In this document: positions 1 through 5,308 of the stretch, one piece after another | How the letters are laid out: each line of letters opens with the position of its first letter | How positions within the stretch are numbered: the stretch's first letter is position 1 | DNA from: Cyanobium gracile_A | GTDB taxonomy: Bacteria; Cyanobacteriota; Cyanobacteriia; PCC-6307; Cyanobiaceae | Direction: 5' to 3' | DNA length: 5,308 nt | Assembly (NCBI RefSeq): GCF_034931305.1 | Contig: NZ_JAYGHY010000100.1 | Location: 1-5,308, forward strand | Translations under genes and position numbers: made by a program | The notes under the pieces: model-generated | What the model was told of the DNA's origin: nothing | The model's database searches: none | Seen by the model: only the letters and a program-made list of their open reading frames with translations

Positions 1-131
1 CCTTCACGGCCGCGGGCGGCCGGCGGCTGCAGGACTGGCTCGCCGGCGAGGAGGTGGTGGCGGTGCCGCTGCCGCCCCCGGGCCTGCGCAATGCCAACCG
101 TCCCGACGACGCCACCGGTCTGTGGCCCTAG
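1..131 (+). CDS. mobA: C-terminal end of a probable molybdenum cofactor guanylyltransferase (MobA), 5' truncated
   Basis: Only the last 42 codons are in the window, read from base 3 to a TAG at 129-131. The tail ends with a segment containing LRNANRPDD. This resembles the hydrophobic-x-N-x-N-x-P-x-D/E segment that closes MobA proteins (usually NINTPED or similar). MobA transfers GMP from GTP to molybdopterin in the cytoplasm and makes the MGD form needed by enzymes of the DMSO reductase family. Support comes from context: the next gene, moaA, starts 10 bases after this stop on the same strand, and the oxidoreductase beyond it uses bis-MGD. The nucleotide-binding N-terminus is outside the window, so the call rests on a short motif plus neighbours. 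Another nucleotidyltransferase-like tail is possible. Confidence 0.6.
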   Translation, partial: FTAAGGRRLQDWLAGEEVVAVPLPPPGLRNANRPDDATGLWP

Positions 132-141
132 CTTTCCTGCC

Positions 142-1194
142 ATGGCGGAGCGTCCCCTGGATCTGCATGGCCGGCCCCTGGGGGTGCTGCGGCTGTCGTT
201 GACGGCCCGCTGCAACCTGGCCTGCCCCTACTGCTGCCCCGATGTCGAGGACCCGCCCGAGCTGCTGACCCTGCCGGAGCGGCTGGCCCTGGTGGAGGCG
301 ACCGTGGGACTGGGGGTCCACACCCTGCGCCTCACCGGCGGCGAGCCCCTGCTGCACCGGCGCCTGGAGGAGCTGATCGCCGCCCTGCAGCCCCTGCGGC
401 AGCGCGAACCCAATGATCCCCGCGGCGCCCTGCGGGAGATCGCCCTCACCAGCAACGGCGTGCTGCTGGGGGCCGAGCGGGCCCGGCAGCTGAAGGCGGC
501 GGGGCTCGATCGGATCACCCTCAGCCTCGATGGCACCGATGGGGCCAGCGTGGCGCGCATGGCCGGCCTGGGGGGGGCGGCCGCTGGTGGCGCCGTGCTG
601 GAGAAGGTGCTGGCGGCGATCCAGCACGCCCGCGAGGCCGGCTTCGATCCGGCCCGCGGCCAGCTGAAACTGAATGCGGTGATCACCCGCTCGGGCAATG
701 CCGACCAGCTGCTGCCCCTGGCTGAGCTGGCCCGGCAGCAGGGGCTGGAGCTGCGCCTGATTGAATTCATGGACGTGGGCAACCGCAACGGCTGGGCCCC
801 TGAGCAGGTGCTGCCGGCCGCGGAGATGGTGGCCCGCATCGGGGCCACCTGGCCGCTGGAGCCGGTGGGCCGCTCCCCCCACGGCACCGCCAGCCGCTGG
901 CGCTACCGCGACCGGGACGGGCTGCACCTGGCGGTGGTGGCCTCGATCACGGCGCCCTTCTGCGGCGACTGCAACCGGCTGCGGATCACCGCCGATGGGG
1001 TGGCCTACAGCTGCCTGTTCGCCGGCAACGGCACCGACCTGCGGCCCTGGCTGCGGCCCCGGCTCGAGCCGGCCGAGCTGCGGGACGCCTTGGAGGGGCT
1101 GTGGCGCGCCCGCCGCGACCGTTGGAGTGAGGAGCGCCAGGAAGCGGCCGACCAGCGGCCGGCACCGGCGGAGATGGCCTACCTGGGGGGCTGA
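142..1194 (+). CDS. moaA: GTP 3',8-cyclase MoaA, radical SAM enzyme of molybdenum cofactor synthesis
   Basis: MoaA catalyses the first step of molybdopterin synthesis in the cytoplasm. Using S-adenosylmethionine and two 4Fe-4S clusters, it converts GTP to 3',8-cyclo-GTP, which MoaC turns into cyclic pyranopterin phosphate. The 350-residue product has the full family signature. The radical SAM cluster motif is RCNLACPYC with C24, C28 and C31, followed by LRLTGGEPLL. The second, GTP-binding cluster is C274-x2-C277-x13-C291 (FCGDCNRLRIT). The protein ends in the required Gly-Gly tail (MAYLGG). An ATG at 91 is in frame, but it would overlap mobA by 41 bases and add a proline/threonine-rich leader. 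The ATG at 142 puts the LDLHGRPLGVLRLSLTARC segment where MoaA proteins normally begin, so it is preferred. No clear Shine-Dalgarno sequence precedes it. It is probably co-transcribed with mobA. An 8-G run at 570-577 is in frame and harmless. Confidence 0.96.
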   Translation: MAERPLDLHGRPLGVLRLSLTARCNLACPYCCPDVEDPPELLTLPERLALVEATVGLGVHTLRLTGGEPLLHRRLEELIAALQPLRQREPNDPRGALREIALTSNGVLLGAERARQLKAAGLDRITLSLDGTDGASVARMAGLGGAAAGGAVLEKVLAAIQHAREAGFDPARGQLKLNAVITRSGNADQLLPLAELARQQGLELRLIEFMDVGNRNGWAPEQVLPAAEMVARIGATWPLEPVGRSPHGTASRWRYRDRDGLHLAVVASITAPFCGDCNRLRITADGVAYSCLFAGNGTDLRPWLRPRLEPAELRDALEGLWRARRDRWSEERQEAADQRPAPAEMAYLGG

Positions 1195-3467
1195 GCCGTG
1201 CCGGCGGCTGGCATTGACGCCAGCGGCCCCCGCACCAGCACCGGCACCCGCTTGAAGGCGGGGGTGCCGCAGCGCGGGTCGACCACGGCTTTCATGATCA
1301 CGTTCACCTCCGGGTAGAACATCAGCGCCGCCCCCTCGCGGATCTCGCCGGGGATGATCTCCACCCCCTCCAGGGCACCCGCCTCCCCCTGCACCGTGAC
1401 CCGCTGGTGGGCCGCCAGGCCGGCGCGGTGCAGGTCGGCCCGATTCATCAGGATTGTGTGGCGGTGGGGCATGCCCCGGTAGCTGTCGCCGGCCTTGTAG
1501 ACGACGGTGTTGTGCTGGCCGTAGCTGCGGGCGGTGATCAGGGCCAGCACCAGGCCCCCTTCCCCGGGCCCGAGGCCGCCGAAGTGCTCCGCCTTCGGCA
1601 ACGCCAGCTTGGGCAGGGGGGTGGGCGCCACCCGGGCCCGGCCGCTGGGGGTGGGGAACTGTGGGGTGTCGAACAGGCGCCCCTCAACGCTGAACTCCTG
1701 CCGGGTGGCATCGATGCGGGCGATCGGGCCGTAGCCGGGCACGGTGCGGCTGATCAGGTCCCGCACGTAGGCCGGATCCTGCAGCCGCCCCCAGTCGATC
1801 GGATCTGAGCCCATCAGCCGCCGGGCCAGTTCGGCCAGGAACGCCACCTCGCTGATCAGATCGGCGCCTGCCAGGTGGGTGGTGCCCGGTTCGTTGAGGC
1901 GCACGTAGTTGTTGCCCGATTCGGTGGTGGTGCGGTGGGGGGTCTCGAAGCGGTTGAACACCGGCAGCACCAGGGTCTGGCGGGCCGCCAGGCCGTGGAA
2001 ATGGCCCTGGTTGGGCTTGGTGGCCAGATACAGGATCGTGTCGATCCGGCCCAGGGCGCGTTTGGCCTCGCCGCTGTCGGGGTTGGCGCCCCAGAGGTTG
2101 CCCCCCAGGCACAGCAGGCTGTCGACCCGGCCGGCATCGGCGGCCTCGATCAGGGCGCGGGTGTCGTAGCCGGGCACCCGGCTGAGGGGTCGGCCCAGCA
2201 ACTGCTCGAGGGCCTGCTGCATCTCCGCCCGCAGCTTGACGGTGACCCCCATCGAGCCGAAGCCCTGCACGTTGGAGTGGCCCCGGATCGGCATGGTGCC
2301 GGCGCCGGGCCGGCCCACGTTGTCGCTGAGCAGGGCGGTGTTGGCGATCGCCTGCACGTTGTCGATGCCGTTGGCGTGGTGGGTGATGCCCATCGCCCAG
2401 GCGAACACCACGCCCCGGGCCGCGGCGATCACGGCGGCGGTGTGCTCCAGCTCCTGGCGGCTGAGGCCGCAGGTGGTGGTGATCGCCTCCCAGGAGGTGG
2501 CCTCCAGCTGCTCCAGCAGCGCTTCCCAGCCCTCGGCGTGGGCGGCCAGAAAATCGCGCTTGATGGCGCCGGCCTCCAGCAGGGCCTTCTGCAGCCCCAG
2601 GAACACGGCCGTGTCGCTGCCGGGCACGGGCTGCAGAAACAGGGAGGCGATCTCCGAGCCCGCCAGCATCGAGCGGATCGGGAAGGCCGGCGAGCCGAAC
2701 TTCAGCAAGCCCACCTCGATCACCGGGTTGATCACGATCACCGAGCCGCCCCGCTGGCGCAGCTTGATCAGCTCGTTCATCAGCCGCGGGTGATTGGCCG
2801 GGGCGTTGGAGCCCACCAGCACCACACAGTCCGCCTGCTGCAGGCTCTCCAGGCTCACCATCGAGGTGCCGGAGCCGAAGACGGCATTGAGCCCCACGGT
2901 GGAGGGGGCGTGGCAGAGGTCGGAGCAGTCGGCCAGGTTGTTGGAGCCCATGGCCCGCAGCAGCAGCTGCAGCAGGTAGGCGGCCTCGTTGGAGGAGCGG
3001 CCCGAGCTGTAGGAGGCCACCCGCTCCGGTGGGGCCCGGAAGGCGGCCTCCGCGATCGCGAACACGTCGTCCCAGCCGATGCGCTCGTAGTGGCTGCGGC
3101 CCTCGCGCAGCAGCAGGGGGTGGCTGAGGCGGCCGAGGCGGTCGGCCTCCATCGAGGAGAGCTGCTGGAGTTCAGCCAGGCTGCGGGTGCCGAACACCCC
3201 ATCGGGCACCGCCGGCTGCAGCTCGGCCATGATCGCCTCGACGCTCTTGAGGCAGCGCTGCAGCGGCTCCCCCAGCTCGTCGCGGAAGCCGCCGTGCTGG
3301 CCGCCGGTGCCCCAGGCGCAGGAAAGGCAGGCGCTGCGGTGGTTGAGCGTCTGCCAGAGCTTCGGGCCCCGGGGGCTGAGGGTGGCCTTGGCCCAGCCGT
3401 CGATCAGGGGCCAGCCGCCGCCCTGGCCGGGCGTGGAGGCATCGGCGGGGCTGGCGTTGTCGCTCAT
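1179..3467 (-). CDS. FdhF/YdeP-family molybdopterin oxidoreductase, formate dehydrogenase-like alpha subunit
   Basis: This 762-residue cytoplasmic protein (no signal peptide or twin-arginine motif seen) belongs to the bis-MGD molybdoenzymes, in the FdhF/YdeP subgroup. An N-terminal cysteine set C47-x2-C50 (ACLSCAWGTGGQ) plus C72 (QRCLKS) probably holds an Fe-S cluster. SSGRSSNEAAY and then SDLCHAPS follow. C185-H186 occupy the place of Sec140-His141 of E. coli formate dehydrogenase H, so Cys is the likely Mo ligand. MGITHHANG (from residue 359) and PIRGHSNVQG (393-402) form cofactor-binding segments, and R395 appears to match the catalytic Arg of FDH-H. LGGNLWGANPDS and TKPNQGHFHG follow. A molydopterin dinucleotide-binding domain spans about 636-755 (ITARSYGQHN near 644-653). 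The true substrate of this subgroup is not established; formate oxidation is possible but unproven. The TAG stop lies inside the end of convergent moaA (16-base overlap). No clear ribosome binding site precedes the ATG. Confidence 0.92.
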   Translation of the reverse strand: MSDNASPADASTPGQGGGWPLIDGWAKATLSPRGPKLWQTLNHRSACLSCAWGTGGQHGGFRDELGEPLQRCLKSVEAIMAELQPAVPDGVFGTRSLAELQQLSSMEADRLGRLSHPLLLREGRSHYERIGWDDVFAIAEAAFRAPPERVASYSSGRSSNEAAYLLQLLLRAMGSNNLADCSDLCHAPSTVGLNAVFGSGTSMVSLESLQQADCVVLVGSNAPANHPRLMNELIKLRQRGGSVIVINPVIEVGLLKFGSPAFPIRSMLAGSEIASLFLQPVPGSDTAVFLGLQKALLEAGAIKRDFLAAHAEGWEALLEQLEATSWEAITTTCGLSRQELEHTAAVIAAARGVVFAWAMGITHHANGIDNVQAIANTALLSDNVGRPGAGTMPIRGHSNVQGFGSMGVTVKLRAEMQQALEQLLGRPLSRVPGYDTRALIEAADAGRVDSLLCLGGNLWGANPDSGEAKRALGRIDTILYLATKPNQGHFHGLAARQTLVLPVFNRFETPHRTTTESGNNYVRLNEPGTTHLAGADLISEVAFLAELARRLMGSDPIDWGRLQDPAYVRDLISRTVPGYGPIARIDATRQEFSVEGRLFDTPQFPTPSGRARVAPTPLPKLALPKAEHFGGLGPGEGGLVLALITARSYGQHNTVVYKAGDSYRGMPHRHTILMNRADLHRAGLAAHQRVTVQGEAGALEGVEIIPGEIREGAALMFYPEVNVIMKAVVDPRCGTPAFKRVPVLVRGPLASMPAAGTAQPPR

Positions 3468-3518
3468 CTGGCCGGCCGGCGGTGAGCCTCACTCTGGCCG
3501 CTGGGCACCCCGGGTGGG

Positions 3519-3617
3519 GGGGGTGTCGCGCTCCGCAACGCCGTCATGGAGTTCCACCGCCGCAAGCTGGTGTTTCTCTGGGGGCCGGCGGGCATCACCG
3601 TGGAGCTGGCGGAATGA
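3519..3617 (+). pseudogene. Decayed 3' end of a VOC/glyoxalase-family gene
   Basis: Frame 3 from about 3519 to a TGA at 3615-3617 encodes a tail with NAVMEFHRRKLVFLW, then GPAGITVELAE. This matches the last strand of vicinal-oxygen-chelate (glyoxalase/bleomycin resistance) proteins. There a hydrophobic stretch leads to a (D/G)P-(D/E/x)-G turn and a VEL motif, whose Glu is often a metal ligand. Nothing upstream can supply the rest of the roughly 120-140 residue fold. The same frame has a stop at 3483-3485, and beyond 3467 lies the oxidoreductase gene. An 8-G run at 3516-3523 could also have shifted the frame. The stop follows VELAE, where many relatives continue with Trp, so TGG to TGA is a possible late change. 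The call rests on resemblance of about 30 residues; an accidental reading frame cannot be excluded. Confidence 0.5.
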
Positions 3618-3635
3618 AAGGGCGGCGTCGCCGCC
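3617..3635 (-). terminator. Possible intrinsic terminator of the glutaredoxin gene
   Basis: Bases 3621-3635 form a perfect G+C-rich palindrome (GGCGGC, GTC, GCCGCC). Read on the minus strand it begins at the last base of the glutaredoxin stop codon region and is followed by CTTTCATT, a short, imperfect T-rich stretch. That order (gene end, strong hairpin, T-rich tail) fits a rho-independent terminator for the minus-strand gene. On the plus strand no T run follows, so it would not serve the VOC remnant. The weak T tract and the high background G+C keep confidence moderate. Confidence 0.4.
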
Positions 3636-3901
3636 TAGCTGGCGACAGCCAGCAGCGCATCCAGGCGGCCCTGGCGCTCCAGGGCGTAGAGGTCGTCGCA
3701 GCCACCGACGTGGGTGTCGTCGATGAAGGTCTGGGGCACCGAGCGCCGACCGTCGCTGCCGCGGGCCACCATGGCGTCACGGGCGTCTTCGTCGCCATCG
3801 ATGACGTACTCGGTGTAGGTGACGCCCTTGCGGTCCAGCAGCTGCTTGGCCCGGATGCAGAACGGGCAGAAGCGCCAGGTGTAGATCTCGACCTTGGGCA
3901 T
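3635..3901 (-). CDS. grxC: Glutaredoxin 3 (GrxC-type, dithiol, class I)
   Basis: This is a small cytoplasmic thiol-disulfide oxidoreductase that uses glutathione to reduce protein disulfides and glutathione mixed disulfides. The 88-residue protein is the usual length for the family. It starts with MPKVEIYTWRFCPFC, with the active-site CPFC at C12-C15. SVPQTFID carries the cis-proline (P56), and GGCDDL at 66-71 completes the glutathione-binding site. An upstream in-frame ATG at 4022-4024 would add 41 residues without resemblance to the family and would overlap the divergent DGPF gene start, so the ATG at 3899-3901 is chosen. No Shine-Dalgarno sequence is visible. It is transcribed divergently from the DGPF/sigma pair. 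No promoter of its own could be picked out with confidence. Confidence 0.93.
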   Translation of the reverse strand: MPKVEIYTWRFCPFCIRAKQLLDRKGVTYTEYVIDGDEDARDAMVARGSDGRRSVPQTFIDDTHVGGCDDLYALERQGRLDALLAVAS

Positions 3902-3934
3902 GGAGGGCAAGGGGGGAGTCGGGTGTGGCCATTC

Positions 3935-3961
3935 TGTCGAAACGGCACCGGTCTGGACGTC
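3935..3961 (+). promoter_or_regulatory. Predicted ECF42-type sigma factor promoter
   Basis: In the 121-base divergent spacer, TGTCGA at 3935-3940 is followed after 17 bases by CGTC at 3958-3961. This matches the motif described for ECF42 sigma factors (TGTCGA in the -35 region, CGA/TC in the -10 region) at a normal ECF spacing. It lies 61 bases before the ATG of the DGPF gene, the first gene of the sigma operon. Transcription would start near 3967-3970, leaving a leader of about 55 bases. TGTCGA also occurs inside the oxidoreductase gene (1667, 2039, 2120 and 2360), but none of those has CGTC or a similar element at 16-17 bases. The inference is positive autoregulation by the sigma factor encoded at 4366. 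Confidence 0.72.
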
Positions 3962-4022
3962 ATGGAAGTGACGCCTGCTCCCCCGGAGCTGGCGCGACCC
4001 ACCAACCCTCCGGTTCCCCACC

Positions 4023-4364
4023 ATGCAGTACGCCGTTCTGATCTACGAAAGCGAGCAGGACTTCGCCGACCGTCCCGGCCTGATGCCGGCCTATGCGGCC
4101 TACACCCGGGCCCTGGCCGAGGCCGGCCACATGGCCGGCTGCGAGGCCCTGCAGTCCGCCCACACCGCCACCACCGTGCGCCTGCGCCACGGCGAGCGGC
4201 AGGTGCAGGACGGGCCCTTCCCCGACAGCAAGGAGCAGCTGGGCGGCTTCTTCCTGATCGATGTGCCCGACCTCGACGCCGCCCTCACCTGGGCCGCCCG
4301 CTGCCCGGCGGCGGAGCGCTGTGCCGTTGAGGTGCGGCCCGTGCTCGCGATGGAAGCCCCTTGA
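4023..4364 (+). CDS. DGPF/YCII-domain protein, partner of the ECF42 sigma factor
   Basis: The 113-residue protein starts MQYAVLIYESEQDF and contains the family signature DGPF at 63-66 within QVQDGPFPDSKEQLGGFFLI. It ends with a short region rich in V/E/R typical of single-domain YCII-related (DGPF) proteins. The fold is a small ferredoxin-like alpha/beta barrel. The reaction, if any, is not known for the sigma-linked members. H36 is the His that could correspond to the conserved His of YciI. Genes of this type are the constant neighbours of ECF42 sigma factors and are reported as their targets. Here it is first in the operon, directly behind the predicted ECF42 promoter, and its TGA is one base from the sigma factor ATG. 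No Shine-Dalgarno sequence precedes its own ATG. Base composition is like that of its neighbours. Confidence 0.92.
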   Translation: MQYAVLIYESEQDFADRPGLMPAYAAYTRALAEAGHMAGCEALQSAHTATTVRLRHGERQVQDGPFPDSKEQLGGFFLIDVPDLDAALTWAARCPAAERCAVEVRPVLAMEAP

Positions 4365-4365
4365 G

Positions 4366-5308
4366 ATGGAGGGGCGACGGGCGGCGGAGCTGGCGGCACG
4401 GCAGTCCTTCGGCAAGCTGGTGGCCTGGCTCACTGCCCGCTGCGGCGATGTGGCGGCGGCGGAGGACGCCCTGGGCGATGCCTTCCTCGCCGCCCTGCGG
4501 CGCTGGCCCGTCGAGGGGGTGCCCCGGGCCCCCGAGGCCTGGCTGCTGGTGGTGGCCCGGCGGCGCCTGATCGACCGGGCCCGCCGCGACCGGACCCTGG
4601 AGCAGCTGCTGCCGGAGCTGGACGCCGCGGCCCCCGGCCTGGATCCGGATACCTGTGAGAACGCCATGGAGATTCCCGACGAGCGGCTGCGGCTGCTGTT
4701 TCTCTGCGCCCACCCGGCGATCGATCCGGGGATCCAGGCCCCGCTGATGCTCCAGACCGTCCTGGGCCTCACAGCCGGCCGCATCGCGGCGGCCTTCCTG
4801 GTGGCGCCGGCCACCATGGGCCAGCGGCTGGTGCGGGCCAAGGCCAAGATCCGCGATGCCGGCATCCCCTTTGTGCTGCCGGGCGCCGAGGCGTTGCCGG
4901 CCCGCTCGGCGGCGGTGCTGCAGGCGATCTACGCCGCTTACACCAGCGGCTGGAATGGTCAGGGCGGCGACGGCCGTGACCGGGGGCTGACCCAGGAGGC
5001 GGTGCTGCTGGCGCGGCTGTGTGCCGACCTGCTGCCCGAGGAGCCGGAGGCCCTCGGCCTGCTGGCCCTGCTGCTGCACAGCGAGGCGCGCCACGGGGCC
5101 CGACGGGCCGCCGACGGCAGCTACGTGCCGCTGCTGGAGCAGGACCCGGGGCAGTGGGACGCCGCCCTGATCGCCGAAGCCGAGGCGGCCCTGACCCAGG
5201 CCTTCCGGGCGGGCCGGCCCGGGCGCTTCCAGCTGGAGGCGGCGATCCAGTCGCTGCATGCCCATCGCGCCGTCAGCGGCAGGGTCGACTGGCCGGCCCT
5301 GCTGGGGC
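4366..5308 (+). CDS. ECF sigma factor of the ECF42 group with C-terminal TPR-like extension, 3' truncated by window
   Basis: The open frame from the ATG at 4366 reads to the window end without a stop (314 codons seen; relatives are about 400-420 residues). Sigma region 2 lies at about residues 7-75 (AEDALGDAFLAALRRWP, then AWLLVVARRRLIDRARR). A linker contains IPDERLRLLF (103-112). Sigma region 4 lies at about 115-165 (GLTAGRIAAAFLVAPATMGQRL from 134, then RAKAKIRDAGIPF at 157-169). The long extension starts near 180 and includes LARLCADLLPEEPEALGLLALLL and LLEQDPGQWDAALI, typical of ECF42 and its TPR-like domain, which is reported to be needed for activity. It directs RNA polymerase to a small regulon, usually DGPF genes. 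No anti-sigma gene is visible, as expected for this group. The one-base gap after the DGPF gene implies translational coupling. The signal sensed is unknown. Confidence 0.93.
   Translation, partial: MEGRRAAELAARQSFGKLVAWLTARCGDVAAAEDALGDAFLAALRRWPVEGVPRAPEAWLLVVARRRLIDRARRDRTLEQLLPELDAAAPGLDPDTCENAMEIPDERLRLLFLCAHPAIDPGIQAPLMLQTVLGLTAGRIAAAFLVAPATMGQRLVRAKAKIRDAGIPFVLPGAEALPARSAAVLQAIYAAYTSGWNGQGGDGRDRGLTQEAVLLARLCADLLPEEPEALGLLALLLHSEARHGARRAADGSYVPLLEQDPGQWDAALIAEAEAALTQAFRAGRPGRFQLEAAIQSLHAHRAVSGRVDWPALLG

Noticed and set aside
91..141. Upstream ATG for moaA
   Set aside because: It would overlap mobA by 41 bases and add a P/T-rich leader unlike MoaA N-termini.
4..927. A 307-codon minus-strand frame over mobA/moaA
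   Set aside because: It mirrors moaA, whose radical SAM and C-terminal cluster motifs are unmistakable. The antisense product is repetitive Q/G/A-rich sequence.
1667..2365. Four further TGTCGA copies (1667, 2039, 2120, 2360) as possible sigma promoters
   Set aside because: All are inside the oxidoreductase gene on its non-coding strand, and none has CGTC/CGAC 16-17 bases later.
1875..3485. A 536-codon open frame on the plus strand, opposite the oxidoreductase
   Set aside because: It is antisense to a gene with clear family motifs, and its protein is G/Q/H/A-rich without recognisable domains. Long antisense frames are expected at this G+C content.
3638..3653. Inverted repeat GCTGGC/GCCAGC
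   Set aside because: It is within the last codons of the glutaredoxin gene, has no T run after it, and such short repeats are common by chance at about 70% G+C.
3482..4330. A 282-codon plus-strand frame across the spacer, the glutaredoxin and the DGPF gene start
   Set aside because: It runs antisense to the complete glutaredoxin and then out of frame through the DGPF gene. No domain is visible.
4285..5265. A 326-codon minus-strand open frame
   Set aside because: It lies opposite the ECF sigma gene and the end of the DGPF gene, both with strong motifs. The translation is low-complexity Q/G/R-rich.

Overview
The window looks like a high-GC bacterial chromosome (about 70% G+C by eye, with strong G/C preference at third codon positions). 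A freshwater or brackish picocyanobacterium of the Cyanobium/Synechococcus type would fit. Reasons are the base composition, the tight mobA-moaA pair known from cyanobacterial nitrate/molybdenum cofactor clusters, and the general lack of Shine-Dalgarno sequences. This is an inference; no gene here is diagnostic on its own. No rRNA, tRNA, insertion sequence or CRISPR array is visible.

Layout. Positions 1-1194 (+) carry the end of a probable mobA and a complete moaA, both for molybdenum cofactor synthesis. Positions 1179-3467 (-) carry a complete, convergent molybdopterin oxidoreductase of the FdhF/YdeP (formate dehydrogenase-like) family, whose last codons overlap the end of moaA. Positions 3468-3634 hold no intact gene but contain the decayed 3' end of a VOC/glyoxalase-type gene (+) and a short G+C-rich palindrome. 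Positions 3635-3901 (-) encode a class I glutaredoxin. After a 121-base divergent spacer, positions 4023-5308 (+) hold a two-gene unit: a DGPF/YCII-domain protein, then, one base later, an ECF sigma factor with a long C-terminal extension. The sigma gene runs off the right edge.

How the genes fit together. MoaA starts cofactor synthesis from GTP and MobA would complete it by adding GMP. The neighbouring oxidoreductase needs exactly that bis-MGD cofactor, so the left half is a small molybdoenzyme neighbourhood. The right half is an ECF42-type sigma/DGPF module. The spacer in front of the DGPF gene contains TGTCGA, 17 bases, then CGTC, which matches the promoter type described for ECF42 sigma factors. 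The pair is therefore probably autoregulated. This self-contained module, with a visible target promoter and no anti-sigma gene in view, is the most interesting part of the window.
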